From assembly GCA_030760725.1 (NCBI GenBank), contig JASWHV010000012.1:19606368-19670367 (forward strand): 64,000 bases of DNA, read 5' to 3'. Shown here piece after piece: positions 35,497-47,000 of this stretch. Source of the DNA: Neostapfia colusana (lineage: Eukaryota > Streptophyta > Magnoliopsida > Poales > Poaceae). Position numbers and translations under genes: made by a program. Positions within the stretch are counted from its first letter, which is position 1. Each line of letters opens with the position of its first letter. The notes under the pieces are model-generated. The model was not told the DNA's origin and ran no database searches. It saw only the letters and a list, made by a program, of their open reading frames with translations.

Positions 35497-37071
35497 TGAA
35501 TTGCCTAGAGGGGGGTGAATAGGCTAAAATTCCTGAAATGACTTAATTAAACAAGATTAGAACATAGGGGCCGGACTAGTCTGGCTCGGGGGCGGACTAG
35601 TCTGATCAAACTGCTGGAAAAGCCTTAAAGGGCGGACTAGTCTGGCTCAGGGGCGGACTAGTCTGGTCAGACTGCTGAAAAGCCTAAACTTGATTTTTAT
35701 GGGTTTTCTTCATATTTTAGTTTAACAAATGCAGATAAACTATCTAGCAATCTAATATAACAAATATGACAAAGTATTGAGGTGGATTGCAAGATTGTAA
35801 CCTGAAATATTATAAGAGCGAAATGATCGAACGAACCCTAAGAAATTCTAATGATCAATGAAATGTAAGTGCAAAATGACACGAAGATTTTTGCCCGAGG
35901 TTCGATTCCACTCAGGAATATACGTCCCCGTTGAGGAGTCCACACAGGACCAGGTTTAACAACCCTTCCCTCACCAAGTCGCCACTAAGGCCAACCCGGT
36001 TCTTCACTATCTCAAGGGTGAACTTACAAAGTGTTGGGGCTGCTCACAATCTGAGACTCCCACTTGATCACGTCCACAAAACTCCACCAATCTTACAAGA
36101 CACACGTCACACCAAGTACACGAGATCACTCCGAGAGCCTTAAACGCGAAGTTCTTCCTTCTCCTCTCCTCACACACCCAAGTCCACTGAAGAATTTGTT
36201 CTAGAGGGTGAGTAGGCAGGAGAGAAGGCTTAGGGGGGGGATCTAGGATCGCTGTGGTGGCGCTAGGGTTCCAGGTTTCTCTAAATGAAGTCGAGGCATC
36301 TCCTTTTATAGAAGTCCCGAAGCCAACCGTTGCCACCTACCGAAAATCCGGACTAGTCCACCTCACACTGGACTAGTCCGATCTCACACATGAACTATTT
36401 GTCCGGGTGAGAACGGACAAGACTGGAGGACTCGGGTCTACCAAGACTTAGCCATGGGAGCTCTCATCTAACACCCATACTAACTAGTCCGCCTTAGAGT
36501 GGACTAGCCCGAACTCACACAGGAACTCTTAATCCGTGTGAAAACGGACAAGTTTGGCTAGCCTGGACTAGTCCGGCCACAGAGGCGGATAAGTCCGGTC
36601 TACAAGGAATTAGCCCCAAAAACACTCTCACCAACAGAGAAACGGACTAGTCCGTCCCAAAACGGACAGGTCCGATCTCAGTTAGGAACTCTCAGTCCGC
36701 CCCAAAACGGACTAAGCCGTAGGACTTCCGGACTAGTCCGGCCTCTTCCCCGGACAAGTCCGGCCTGCCTAACTTTACCTCTCTCCACAAAGGATTTGAC
36801 ACTTCTAACGCTTTGAGCTCTCTTCTATGATCTCAATGCACTTGACACACACACTCTTTCTTTTACACGGCTAGCCTACTAAAGACTCAAGTGAAACCCT
36901 AATTTCTACTCTTCGAGTCTTCGACGCCGTTCTTCATCTTTTTCCTTTTCGAGAGTTTAGGTGTCCGCCTTGGAAATGTCCTGTGCTTATGATCATCTCA
37001 GCTCATTAGTCTCTTAATTTGTCATCATCAATCATCCAAAACCCACAGGGGTGCATAGATGTACTTACACA
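35497..37071 (-). repeat. copia 5' LTR, copy 2 (1,575 bp)
   Basis: Nearly identical to 4859-6430, with scattered substitutions and small length changes in G runs. It carries the same two clusters of CGGACTAGTCCG variants (about 35,570-35,672 and 36,345-36,765). Confidence 0.9.
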
Positions 37072-38214
37072 ACGAACACCTATAAATCGGTGTGCTATGC
37101 CTCGATGTCCGGAGGTTTAGGTTACATCTATTTATTGGGGTCCATATATCCGATATGCTATCTGTACGTTCAGAACTTGTTCAGCGGAGCCACACATGGA
37201 TCGGTCCTCAATCGACATGGACAGGACTGTGCCCACAAGACTTCCTCTTGCTGCGCCCTAGCCCTGGCCTAGTCTCATTTTCTTACTAAAGTGATGTCAC
37301 ATCATTGAACCAATCCCGTGTGTCCCGACACCTATACTCGCGAGTAGATTCCAACTACTCGACTTATACCGAAGTTCTATGAACATTAAGCACAGCTTGA
37401 TTACTCGAGGACTTAGGCAATACCCTCACTCTTGTAGGAATAATCTGGTTATGCACTTGGGGTTTCATCCATCCTACACCTAATGCACATACATAACTCA
37501 TACTAAGTATACATAAAGCAAAACTTTGTAAAAATTTATTAATGCTAACCGGGGCTTGTCTTGTTGTTGCTGGTTAGTGGTTAGGGTCTCGTCCGGAAGT
37601 AGGAAGTCCAACACTTCCGGGGTCTCCTCGCCTTCAGCGACTACACGTAAGCAAATTAACGATATGTCAATTTAAATGCAATGTTTGGAACTGCATATGT
37701 AAATACCATAACTCTAGCTAGCCCTCCCCTTTGGCTCTGAAATTTTTATGGTGGCTTGGTAGGATCCTCGCCAGAGACTTGACCAATTTTCATTTGAAAC
37801 AAAGTTCATTTGAGCTCCCTAGAAATAAAAGTTTATTTGGTCATTACTAGAGCCTCTAAAGATTTCCAGGAATTTTCATGGCTCAAACTATTACTTTCTG
37901 GAAACTAGAGTTTGAGACGGTTCTAATGGAGTTGGTTTCATGTCATTTGAAGAATCCTAGATGAAATTATGCCCTATACAAGATTTGAGAAAATCTGAAA
38001 AATGTTTCTGTATATTTTTCCATTTTCTCAGGGCAGTTCACTTAATCACACCATTAGGGGGACTAACTTAACTTGGATGGATCTGAAATTTCCTGTGAAT
38101 CAAGGATTTTCAAATGAACATCCTAGCCAAATTTCAGAATTTTCCATAAAAGAATTCTCAAGATAAAATTCCCAACAGTTTAAATTTAGGGAATTAATTC
38201 GGGAAAAGAATAAG
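37072..38214 (-). repeat. Gypsy A-old LTR, unit 2, left part
   Basis: Corresponds to 6431-7573 of unit 1. It is interrupted by the A-prime insertion and continues at 52644. It serves both as upstream LTR of the unit 1 internal region (to its left) and as downstream LTR of the unit 2 internal region (to its right). Confidence 0.9.
37560..37640 (-). CDS. Candidate LTR-internal acidic exon (exon X), Gypsy A-old unit 2
   Basis: Same 81-bp frame as 6919-6999, with the acceptor-like GTGTAG kept. It is an additional copy of the exon described in A-prime and B and adds little independent evidence, since it arose by the duplication. Confidence 0.35.
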
Positions 38215-38219
38215 TTTCA
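38215..38219. other. Target-site duplication of A-prime, left copy
   Basis: TTTCA, repeated exactly at 52639-52643. Unit 1 shows the empty site at 7574-7578 with one TTTCA. Confidence 0.97.
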
Positions 38220-41200
38220 TGTAAAAGCCCAAGAAAAGGGACTTGCAAAAACTTTTATGCACCTCACAACACAACAGTCTTGTTGTGGGTAGATTGTGAA
38301 ATATTGTGAAGAGCAAGTGGCCTCCATCAAAGGAGTGATTAGAAGGGAAAGCCTTCACTTTCATAATGTAGGGTTTCTACACATGAACATGAGAAGTTGA
38401 GCTCACCCCTAGAATTTAAAAAGTCTTGGGAAGGTTCAGTCCAAAGCTCATGCAAATTCAACACTTTTTGAGGCACTTTTGGGTTATTTCAAAAGGAGGC
38501 CAATTTGAATGTAAATTCAAATTGCAGCAACTTTCATTACCCAAATTCAAAAGTTAGCCCCATATCTACACTCAGCACATTTTTCTGAGTAAACCCACCA
38601 AGTTTCTTCTCCATTGGAGCTCATCTTGTCAAGAGCTAAGTTTGCAAGAATTCAAAACTGAATTTGAATTTCAGTTTGAATATGAAGCAAACTTGACCAA
38701 ACAAAGTTTGAATTTGAGAACTCAAATTCAAACCAATACTTGGAGGCTAAGTCTCTCATTAAATGGAGAGTAGCTGAGATATTTGCAGCAGAATTTGGAA
38801 AAAGAGATTAGGGGGGAGAGGGGGCCCACAAGTCAGTGGGAGGACTGTTTCTCAAACCGAGCATGGCTGTTTTCTCCCGACGTTGGTCGAACACCTCGCG
38901 CCAGCTGCGGACAGCACCGGCGTCCGACCGCCTCGCCTCGTCACCTCCTGCTCGGCGACCGAGCGCACGCGTGCCCGACGCGGTTTAAGTCCCCAGCCCA
39001 CGTGAGCCAGCCTCATCTCCTCCGCTTTGCCCGTTCCTACCCTAAACGAAAAACGACACCGCCGCTCCCCTCGGCTCCTCGTCGCGCCGTTGATCCAGGC
39101 GACCTCGCGACCGGAGTTCAACAGCAAAGACACGCGCCGGGGACTGCTCGAGCTCAAGGTGAAGACCCTACCCTCTTCCATGCTTTGTAGGGGGAGTATT
39201 TCCCCGTCTAGTCCTCGGTGCTCGACAAAAACGAGTGAGCAGAAATGCCGAAATTCGCGGCGATCGGTCCTGCACAGCGTAAACCCAGCTGAGCATAGTT
39301 TCTACACGCCCCCACGGCCACCTCGGATCCAAAACCATCGAAAACCATCGAGCCTTTGCGCTGATATCCAAGTTTTTCGAGCAACAGTCGATATCGGGCC
39401 TAGGTCGACGGTGAGGTCCCAGTTCCGGCTATTTCCATGGCCAACCGAGCTCATATTCGTGCGCACCATGCCACGGTGGAGCTGTAGGAGCAAACCGCTT
39501 GAGAAATAAGGCCCGGAGTAGCCCGGACGACGTCACCGGAGCAGAGGGAGGCTCGGTCGCCGTCGCGGGCATAGTTCCGGCCATTGCCGAGCTCCGGTGA
39601 GGGCACCAGCGTGTTCTCCGAGTCGAGTTAGGCACAGGTGGCAAGTTTTGTCAAAGGTCGGGCGGGGAAACGCCCGGCGGCGAGCGCTCCGGCGAAGCGC
39701 CGCCGCGGGAACTGCGGGAGAGCGCGAGGTAGACGAAGGGGGGGCCGGGTCCACCGGTCAGCCTCTGATCTCGCGCGGGGATCGGGTTTGCGGCCGGGAT
39801 TCGGTGCGGCAGCACGGGTAAAACCCCGTGGGCCGCGGTGTGGCCGCTTTCTGAGTGGGCCGGCTCGAGGAGTGGGTCCCACCCGCAGGATTTAAACATT
39901 TTTGGAATTTCCAGTTTTAGTGCAAACTTTAGAACCCCATAACTTTTGCTAGGAAGCTCCGAATTTAGTGATTCAAATTGGGTTGGATTCATCTTGCCTA
40001 GCTCTGGCAAGATATACAACCCAATTTGTATGAAACCCATTAATTAATTCTGGAAAATTCTTTAAAACTTTTGAGCAAAAGAATTTTTGAGGGAGTTTGG
40101 TTCATCCAAAAATCCCCAAATTTTGCCAGAATGTTCTTTAGGACATTAGTAAACCCCTGTAAAAGTTTCAGACTATTTGGAGTTGATTTGGTCAGAGCAA
40201 TTCAAATTGGAAGGTGCTGTGTTCATTTGAATGCAGAAACATTTTCAGAGAATTTCCAAAACTTGGAAATTCAATTCTGGGCAAACCTTGACTCCAAAAA
40301 TGCTAGGAAAATTCATGCAAACTCTATGAGCTATAATAGAAATTGTAGTTCATTAAGTTGAGCATGAACAGGGGTATTACCTCAGAATTAATTCTTCCTT
40401 GCTGATTTGCCAAGAGAATTATTCTGAGCAAACCACTCCATGAAAAGTGCTAATGTTTGGTCCAGAGAGTTTTCTTGTGACAAGGAACTCACACAAAAAT
40501 TCTCAGCTCTATTGGAGCTCTAGATTACCCCTGTCCTGTTTACCCACTTAAGGATTAAGATGGAAAAGGGGGAAAACCACTTAGCATTTAACCATGTGAC
40601 TAAGTCCAAGCCAAACCACCAACACCAGTTCATATTTAAATTCTTAAACAAAGTTCCAGGTGTTAGAGGCTGGTTATTAGAACCAATAGTAGAAGTTTTA
40701 CTCTAAAACTCACATTTGCATCTAAATTAACGTATAGTATTTCATTAACGTGTAGCCGTTGAAGAAGAGACTCCGGAAGTGCTGGACTTCCTCCTTCCCG
40801 ACGAAGAACTAACTCCTGACCAGCAGCAACAAGGCAAGCCCCGGTTTGCATTAACCCTTTTTAAAAGCTTTACTTTGTTTACATGTGTCATATGAAGTAT
40901 GTATGTGCATTAGGTATAGGATGAATGAAACCCCACTTGCATAACCAAAGGTTCCTAAAAGAGTGAGGGTAGTGTTAAGGACCTCGAGTAGACAGGCTAT
41001 GCTTAATGAGTCATAGGACTTCGGTACAAGTCGAGTAGTTGGAATCTACTCGCGAGATAGGCTTGGGACACACGGGTTCGGTTGAGTGATGTGAGATCAC
41101 TTTAGTAATGAAAATGAGACTAAGCAGGGGCTAGGGCGCAGCAAGAGAGAGTCTTGTGTGCGCAGCCCTGCCCGTGTCGATTGAGGACCGATCCGTGTGC

Positions 41201-42215
41201 GGCCCTGCTGAACAAGTATTGAACGTACCGAAGGCATATCGGATATATGGGCCCCGATAAACCGATGTAGCCTAAACCTCCGGGCGTCGAGGCATAGCAC
41301 ACCGATTTATAGGTGTAGGTTGAGGGCAGCAAGGTGGAAATCTGCCAACGGGCATAGAGAGATGCTCCGTGTGGGGAACCTCCTGCTCGTTTCGGTGCGA
41401 CCGGTTCGACGTTTGGGCTGTTGGGTGAAAGGTTGTCCCGTACGACATCGAGTGAGCGTGCTGTGCAGCTCCACGGGTGGGCGTACGTGACGTGCTCTTT
41501 GGGTTTTCCCTGCAGGTGTATATCGAGTCGATTCGCCGTCCCTCGCGGTGACGAGTACTGCTTGTTCACTGCGTCGTAACGTAGACTAATGGATGAAATA
41601 TGTTGATTCAATGATGCTGATTGATATAATTGTATTGCTACATGTGTGCCACCAAATACTGCTTACTAAATTTCAGCTTTCATGAACTGTTAACTTGTTG
41701 CTAAAAGATGAACTAAGGATGAATTTATAGGCGTGTCGTTTTGCTGAAATGTTACTATCCTATGTCCATTGTACACCTCATGTAGAGTTTCATGCTTAGG
41801 TGAGTCGGTTAAGCCTTGCTGAGCCTTCGTGCTCACGGTTGCTGCTTAAGTGTTTTTCAGGTGAGGAGCCACCCACGGACTCGGAGTACGAGTCCACCGG
41901 CGAGGGTTACCCTCCGTCGGGGACCACGGCTGAGTGGGAGCCGTACACGCCGCGCTGAGCTGAGACGTGCAGCTAGTGTGGGTTGCCCTAGGGCTGGGCA
42001 ACCGACTTTTGCTAAATAGGCGGGCGTGAGTTGTATAGTGTAGTCTTCCGCTGTGTAATAGAACAATAATTGTAACTGAAGTTTGTACTTGTTTGTACAG
42101 TTTCAGCTGTTTTTCCCATATAATATATTGTGTTCTTATGACGTGTGCTGTCGGGTGTCGCATCGCGCGGCACCACCCTCTGCGATCCTGGATGAGCGGA
42201 TTCCGGTCCGCCACA
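38220..42215 (+). repeat. A-prime 5' LTR (3,996 bp)
   Basis: It begins TGTAAAAGCCC and ends CCGCCACA. It has an AT-rich start, a GC-rich block at about 38,810-39,900, an AT-rich block to about 40,740, then the part conserved with family B. Long frames in the GC-rich block (38783-39190, 39027-39509 and several antisense) overlap one another and show no domains, so they are not called. Confidence 0.96.
40756..41958 (+). CDS. Candidate spliced acidic reading frame inside the A-prime 5' LTR (exons X and Y)
   Basis: Exon X is 40756-40833, after GTGTAG, and ends CAACAAG before GCAAGCCCCGG. Exon Y is 41861-41958, after TGTTTTTCAG, and ends TGA. Joining at the GC donor keeps the frame: 25 codons plus one base, then two bases plus 32 codons including the stop. 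The product is strongly acidic (EEETPEVLDFLLPDEE; then TDSEYESTGEG; then PPSGTTAEWEPYTPR). The A-old and B versions keep phase and, in X, differ by whole codons. No upstream exon or start was identified; candidates would lie in the GC-rich block. It may be an upstream frame of the gag-pol RNA or a separate LTR-borne gene. Confidence 0.45.
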
Positions 42216-42218
42216 GCC

Positions 42219-42230
42219 TGGTATCAGAGC
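42219..42230 (+). other. Primer binding site, A-prime
   Basis: TGGTATCAGAGC begins four bases after the LTR end and is complementary to initiator methionine tRNA. Confidence 0.94.
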
Positions 42231-42409
42231 TGCAGTGGGGATAGCACAGTACTAAAGGACTGCATTATGGGAAAAACTTAGGTATACGGTGAGGATTCGG
42301 TAGTTGCCCAAGTAAGGACTATATTAGCATAGTTACTTAAAGTGGCAAAGACTAACTTATGTGTTATAATTCTGAATTTCAAATTATGTAACGACGCACC
42401 TACGCTCTG

Positions 42410-44044
42410 GTAAGTATGGTAAGGAACGCCACCGAAAGCGGTTCAATTTCGGTTAGCTCTTCCTGACGAGGAACGTGGTTCAGGGATTGATCTCACAGCT
42501 TGGTGTGAGATGTCAATATGAACCTCTTGGACTCTTCATGTCCCTGAGTTCATATGAAACGCTGATCCCTAGCGTGCATTAGGTAAGTAAGTGGAGACCC
42601 CATCGCGTGGTCAGTAACGCGAGAGTGTGTTCGTCTGGAAATAGCCCAGGAGGACATACGCAGCGCTTGCCATCGGCGTGCCCTGCAGGGCAGTAGGTGG
42701 TATCTGTTGGGTTGATGACATTCCCAACCGTGACGACCCGTTCATTACATACTCGGGTTCCCCGTCGTGTGGTGTTGAAACACGATCACGTGCCTTGAGA
42801 CGTGACTTAGCTCAAGGACGGCCGTATGGAAATGATACGGGCGTGTGTATTTACTTTCAAATATGGAACTGCCTGAAATGAATAACCATTGAGTGCACCA
42901 TTATTGTGTGGTTTTCTGCAGGTACTAACCACGTATGTATCCGTGTAGAAAACGTGTGCGATAGACCGTTTAGTGCCACACTTGAGACGTATATACCGGT
43001 ATGATCCGGTTAGGATTTTCTTTTGTGAGGAACGTAGTACCGAGATATTGTAGGCATATGCATGAGTATAATGATAACGAAGAATTAAAAATCTATAGGT
43101 TCAACAGTTAGGACCCTGGTTGGGTATAAGAATGAGATAGGGATGAGTGTAGTTCCAAAAAGACTGAAAAACAGAGTGCTCGGTTTTGGGACAGCAAGTT
43201 TGCTGATCTTCAACAGGGCATAACTCACAGGTCTTTTAGCCCAGGGAGGTGTGCTATATAGTTCTGGGAAGGTATTCAAGTACTCTACAACTTTGTTGTA
43301 GACTTCCAGAGCTGAAACTCGCCTTAAGATGGCTAAAATCCCAGAGGAATGTAAACTATTCAGAATCAGGGCAGAGTAAAACATCCTCTGAACTGATCTG
43401 TTTTTCAAATATAACTCCCAGTAGAAAAATCTAAAATTGTCATATAATCCATCCTTAGAAAGAGTAGAAGATGTTTGACATCTTTGCAATTCAAAGTTTC
43501 TGAAGTTTCAGCACAGAATTTAGTGGAAATCAGGATTGGAAACAGCCACTTCCAAGGGAGGTGCTGTTAAAATTCTTCCAGAAATTCTGCTAACTTTGAA
43601 TTAGTATAACTTTTTAATCAAAGCTGATCTGGGGGCAAATGAGTACTCGTTGGAAAGATACTAAAGTTAACTTTAACTTTGGTATTCAACTTGAGTCATG
43701 AAAATGCCCATAACCGGATCAAAACTTGGAATAGGTAGAAACTGGTCATTCTGACGGAAGAATGACAGTTGAACTCATTGGAGAGGGTGTTGTACCCTAA
43801 GGGCGATAATAATGTCTCGTAGAGACCAAACCCAGTTATGGTGAGCTTCCAAAGAAGGGGTTCATCAAGTTGGATTAAACTAACTTGTGTTTGGTCTGGT
43901 AATGGTGTAGCTTGTGCAAAGTTATTACATTATCTGCTTACGAGATATTTCGCATGTTTTGTTGTCATAATGTTTTTCCGCCCAGTTCTATTGGACTGCA
44001 TGCAAAATGTTGCGGGACTGATGGTTAATGTCGTATGGTTGCAG
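42410..44044 (+). other. Candidate leader intron, A-prime
   Basis: The donor CTG/GTAAGTAT is at 42410. The acceptor is GGTTGCAG, ending at 44044 directly before the gag ATG. CTGAT begins 27 nt before the acceptor end. Length is 1,635 bp against 1,590 bp in Gypsy B. The frame upstream of the ATG (from 43838) is open but not conserved in B, which argues that translation starts at 44045. Confidence 0.47.
42431..42840 (+). ncRNA. Array of successive stem-loops in the A-prime leader
   Basis: Stems in order: ACCGAAA/TTTCGGT (42431-42453), TTCCT/AGGAA (42460-42473), ATCTCACA/TGTGAGAT with loop GCTTGG (42490-42511), a long imperfect hairpin with 7-nt loop (42516-42555), TCGCGT/ACGCGA (42603-42622), a weaker CTGG/CCAG (42635-42649), TGCCC/GGGCA (42679-42692), TCGTGT/ACACGA (42765-42785), CCTTGAG/CTCAAGG (42793-42817), CCGTAT/ATACGG (42822-42840). 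Positions and loop sizes mostly match those in Gypsy B while many stem bases differ in complementary fashion. Confidence 0.62.
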
Positions 44045-47000
44045 ATGGTTCGTACTAGGACCACGCACGAGGTTGGTGGCTCTAGCCAAGGTGGAGGTGA
44101 TGACTCCCAGCCACCGGCCTACGACAGCACCCCGCAGCAGCAGCCACCACCGCCGCCTCCGCTTACTCTAGCGGATGTGATAGCGGCATTGGTGGGAGGT
44201 CGTGAGGAGCAGACCGACCTGCTCCGCACGATCGTGCAGAATACGTCCCAGGCGGGAGGACGTCAAGAGCGAGGGCCTCGTGAGCCCCGCGAAGTGTCGT
44301 ACTCGGATTTCATGAGTACGCACCCTCCAGTGTTCACCGAAGCTGAAGAACCACTGGAGGCGGACAACTGGCTGCGGACTATCGAGTCCAAGTTCGGGCT
44401 GCTCCAGTGTACGGAGCGGCAGAAGACGCTGTTCGCAGCACAGCAGCTCCACGGTGCCGCTGGTGCGTGGTGGGCGAATTATGTCGCCTCACGTCCGGCT
44501 GGCCATGCCGTGGAATGGCAAGAGTTCCGGGAGGCGTTCCGCGCCTATCACATTCCTCCCGGAATAATGAATAGAATGTTCCAAGAATTTTTGGAACTGA
44601 AGCAGGGCGGGAGGAGTGCCCACGACTACTCCCGTGCCTTCAACCATCTGGCGCAGTATGCGTCAGACTACATCTCCACGGAGGAGAAGAAGAGGGAGCA
44701 CTTCTATCGGGGGTTACATCCCGAAATGAAGACCCACCTCGTACAATGGAACCGCGGCACATTCAACGATCTAGTCAATGCCGCCATCATGCAAGAGGAC
44801 GCTCAGCGGGAGTTAACAGCTGAGCAGAGGAAGCGTAGCGCTCCACCTAGCAGCGGTGGGAGTGGCGCTCCCCAGAAGTACCGTATGGTATATCGGACAC
44901 CATCCGGGCAGCAGTGGCAACCACCGGCGCGACCGCAACGGTTCGGGGGACGTCCCTTTCAGGCACCTCCGTTCCGTCCGCCGGTGCCACCACCAAGACA
45001 GCAGCAGCAGCAGACGGTACCCCGGGCGTTTCCACCGCCACAACGCGCCCCAGGTTTCCGTCCACCGATCAGCGGGGGACCGCCCCGTTTCACCTGCTTC
45101 ACGTGTGGCCAGGCGGGCCACTTTGCGAAGGACTGTCCCCAGGGGCAGCAGAGCAGCGGGCAAACCCAGTTCCAGGGCGGTGCTCGAGGCCGACCTCCGG
45201 TGAAGAAGGTTGGTCAGCGGACTGGAGGCGTCCGCAACCTCGACAATGAGGACGCCCCAGAGGGAGACAACGTGCTGGCGGGTACGTTTACTCTCAACCA
45301 TCAAGCCATAGTCATATTATTTGATTCGGGTGCAACCCACAGCTTTATAAGTGCATCCTATGTGGCTAAACATCAATTGCAAGTCTTCCCAACCGACTGC
45401 ACTTATATGATATGCTCACCGGGAGGGAAGATTTCAGCTAATATGATGATTCCAAAGGCACCTCTGTGCTTAGGTGGGAAGCTATATCCCACCACCTTGA
45501 TAATCCTTATGGGACAAAAGATTGATGCAATCTTAGGGATGTCATGGCTGCAATACCATGGCGCTGTCCTAGAGACTCGGACACGGACGGTTCACTTAAA
45601 TTCTCCATTCCACCATCCGCATTCCATGGTGTTAGACACGCCAGTCCGGGAAATTTTAGCAATTAATAATGCTGAAGTTCTCAAGTTAGAAGACATCCCC
45701 GTAGTCCGGGGGTATCCTGATGTGTTCCCGGATGATCTTCCGGGCATGCCACCTGAGCGGGATGTCGAGTTCAAGGTTGAACTTGCACCCGGGACTACGC
45801 CCATCTCACGGAGACCATACAAGATGGCTCCGAATGAGCTGGCTGAACTGAAAGAACAGCTCAATGATCTGTTGAGCAAGGGTTTCATTAGGCCGAGTTC
45901 ATCGCCTTGGGGATGCTCGGCGCTATTCGTGAAGAAAAAGGATGAGACCCTGAGGCTGTGTGTGGATTACCGGCCGCTCAACGCCGTCACCATCAAGAAT
46001 AAGTACCCACTGCCCCGTATTGACATCTTGTTTGATCAACTTGTGGGGGCAAGTGTGTTCTCGAAGATGGACCTTCGCTCTGGATATCACCAGATCAAGA
46101 TCCGGGCGGAGGATATCCCGAAGACGGCATTCTCGACGAGATACGGCTTATACGAATATCTCGTCATGTCTTTTGGTCTCACAAATGCTCCAGCCCATTT
46201 CATGTATCTCATGAACTCGGTGTTCATGCCGGAGCTGGACAAGTTCGTGGTAGTGTTCATCGACGATATCTTGGTTTACTCCAAGACAGAAGCCGAGCAT
46301 GCCGAACACTTACGGATCGTTCTTCAACGATTGCGAGACCACAAGCTCTACGCCAAGTTCAGCAAATGCGAATTTTGGATCAGCCAAGTGCCATTCTTGG
46401 GACATATCATCTCAGCTGAAGGCATTGCGGTTGACCCAAGTAAAATCGAGCAAGTGTTGAAATGGAAAGCTCCCACTTCCGTTCATGAAGTCAGAAGCTT
46501 CCTCGGGTTAGCGGGATACTACCGGAGATTCATTCCAAGTTTCTCCAAGCTCGCTAAGCCGATGACAGAGTTGATGAAGAAAGGGACAAAATATGTTTGG
46601 AACACGGCGTGTGAAGGAGCGTTCCGAACATTGGTGAAGCATCTCACAACAGCCCCGGTATTAGCTCAGCCGGATACAACAAAGCCCTTCGACGTGTATT
46701 GTGACGCGTCCGGTATTGGGCTCGGCTGCGTGTTGATGCAGGAAGGACGTGTGGTCGCTTATGGCTCACGCCAACTTCGGAACCATGAGCAGCACTACCC
46801 GACTCACGATCTTGAACTTGCTGCCGTGGTGTTGGCGCTGAAAATGTGGAGGCACTATCTCCTGGGGAACTTGGTGCATCTCTACACCGACCACAAGAGC
46901 TTGAAATACATTTTCACCCAGAAGGAGCTGAACATGAGGCAGAGGAGGTGGTTAGAACTGATCAAAGATTATGAGATTGAGATCCATTACCACCCCGGCA

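Larger units (their letters stand above)
29415..37071 (-). mobile_element. Ty1-copia retrotransposon, copy 2 (3'-truncated)
   Basis: Matches copy 1 over its full visible length (position 1 corresponds to 30640) and extends further, to RNase H and the 3' untranslated region. The expected 3' LTR at the left end is missing: pol's stop at 29951 is followed by ~370 bp of ordinary sequence, then GC-rich repeats, then directly by gypsy leader. The target duplication at 37072-37076 reads ACGAA (ACCAA in copy 1). Confidence 0.92.

Noticed and set aside
38783..39509. Overlapping reading frames of 100-160 codons in the GC-rich LTR block, both strands
   Set aside because: They overlap in several frames, arise from GC-rich composition and show no domain or cross-family frame conservation. 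An undetected first exon for the LTR mini-gene may lie here, but I cannot choose one.
43838..44044. 69-codon extension upstream of the A-prime gag ATG
   Set aside because: Not conserved in Gypsy B, crosses the candidate splice acceptor, and the start at 44045 is shared by all three gypsy elements.
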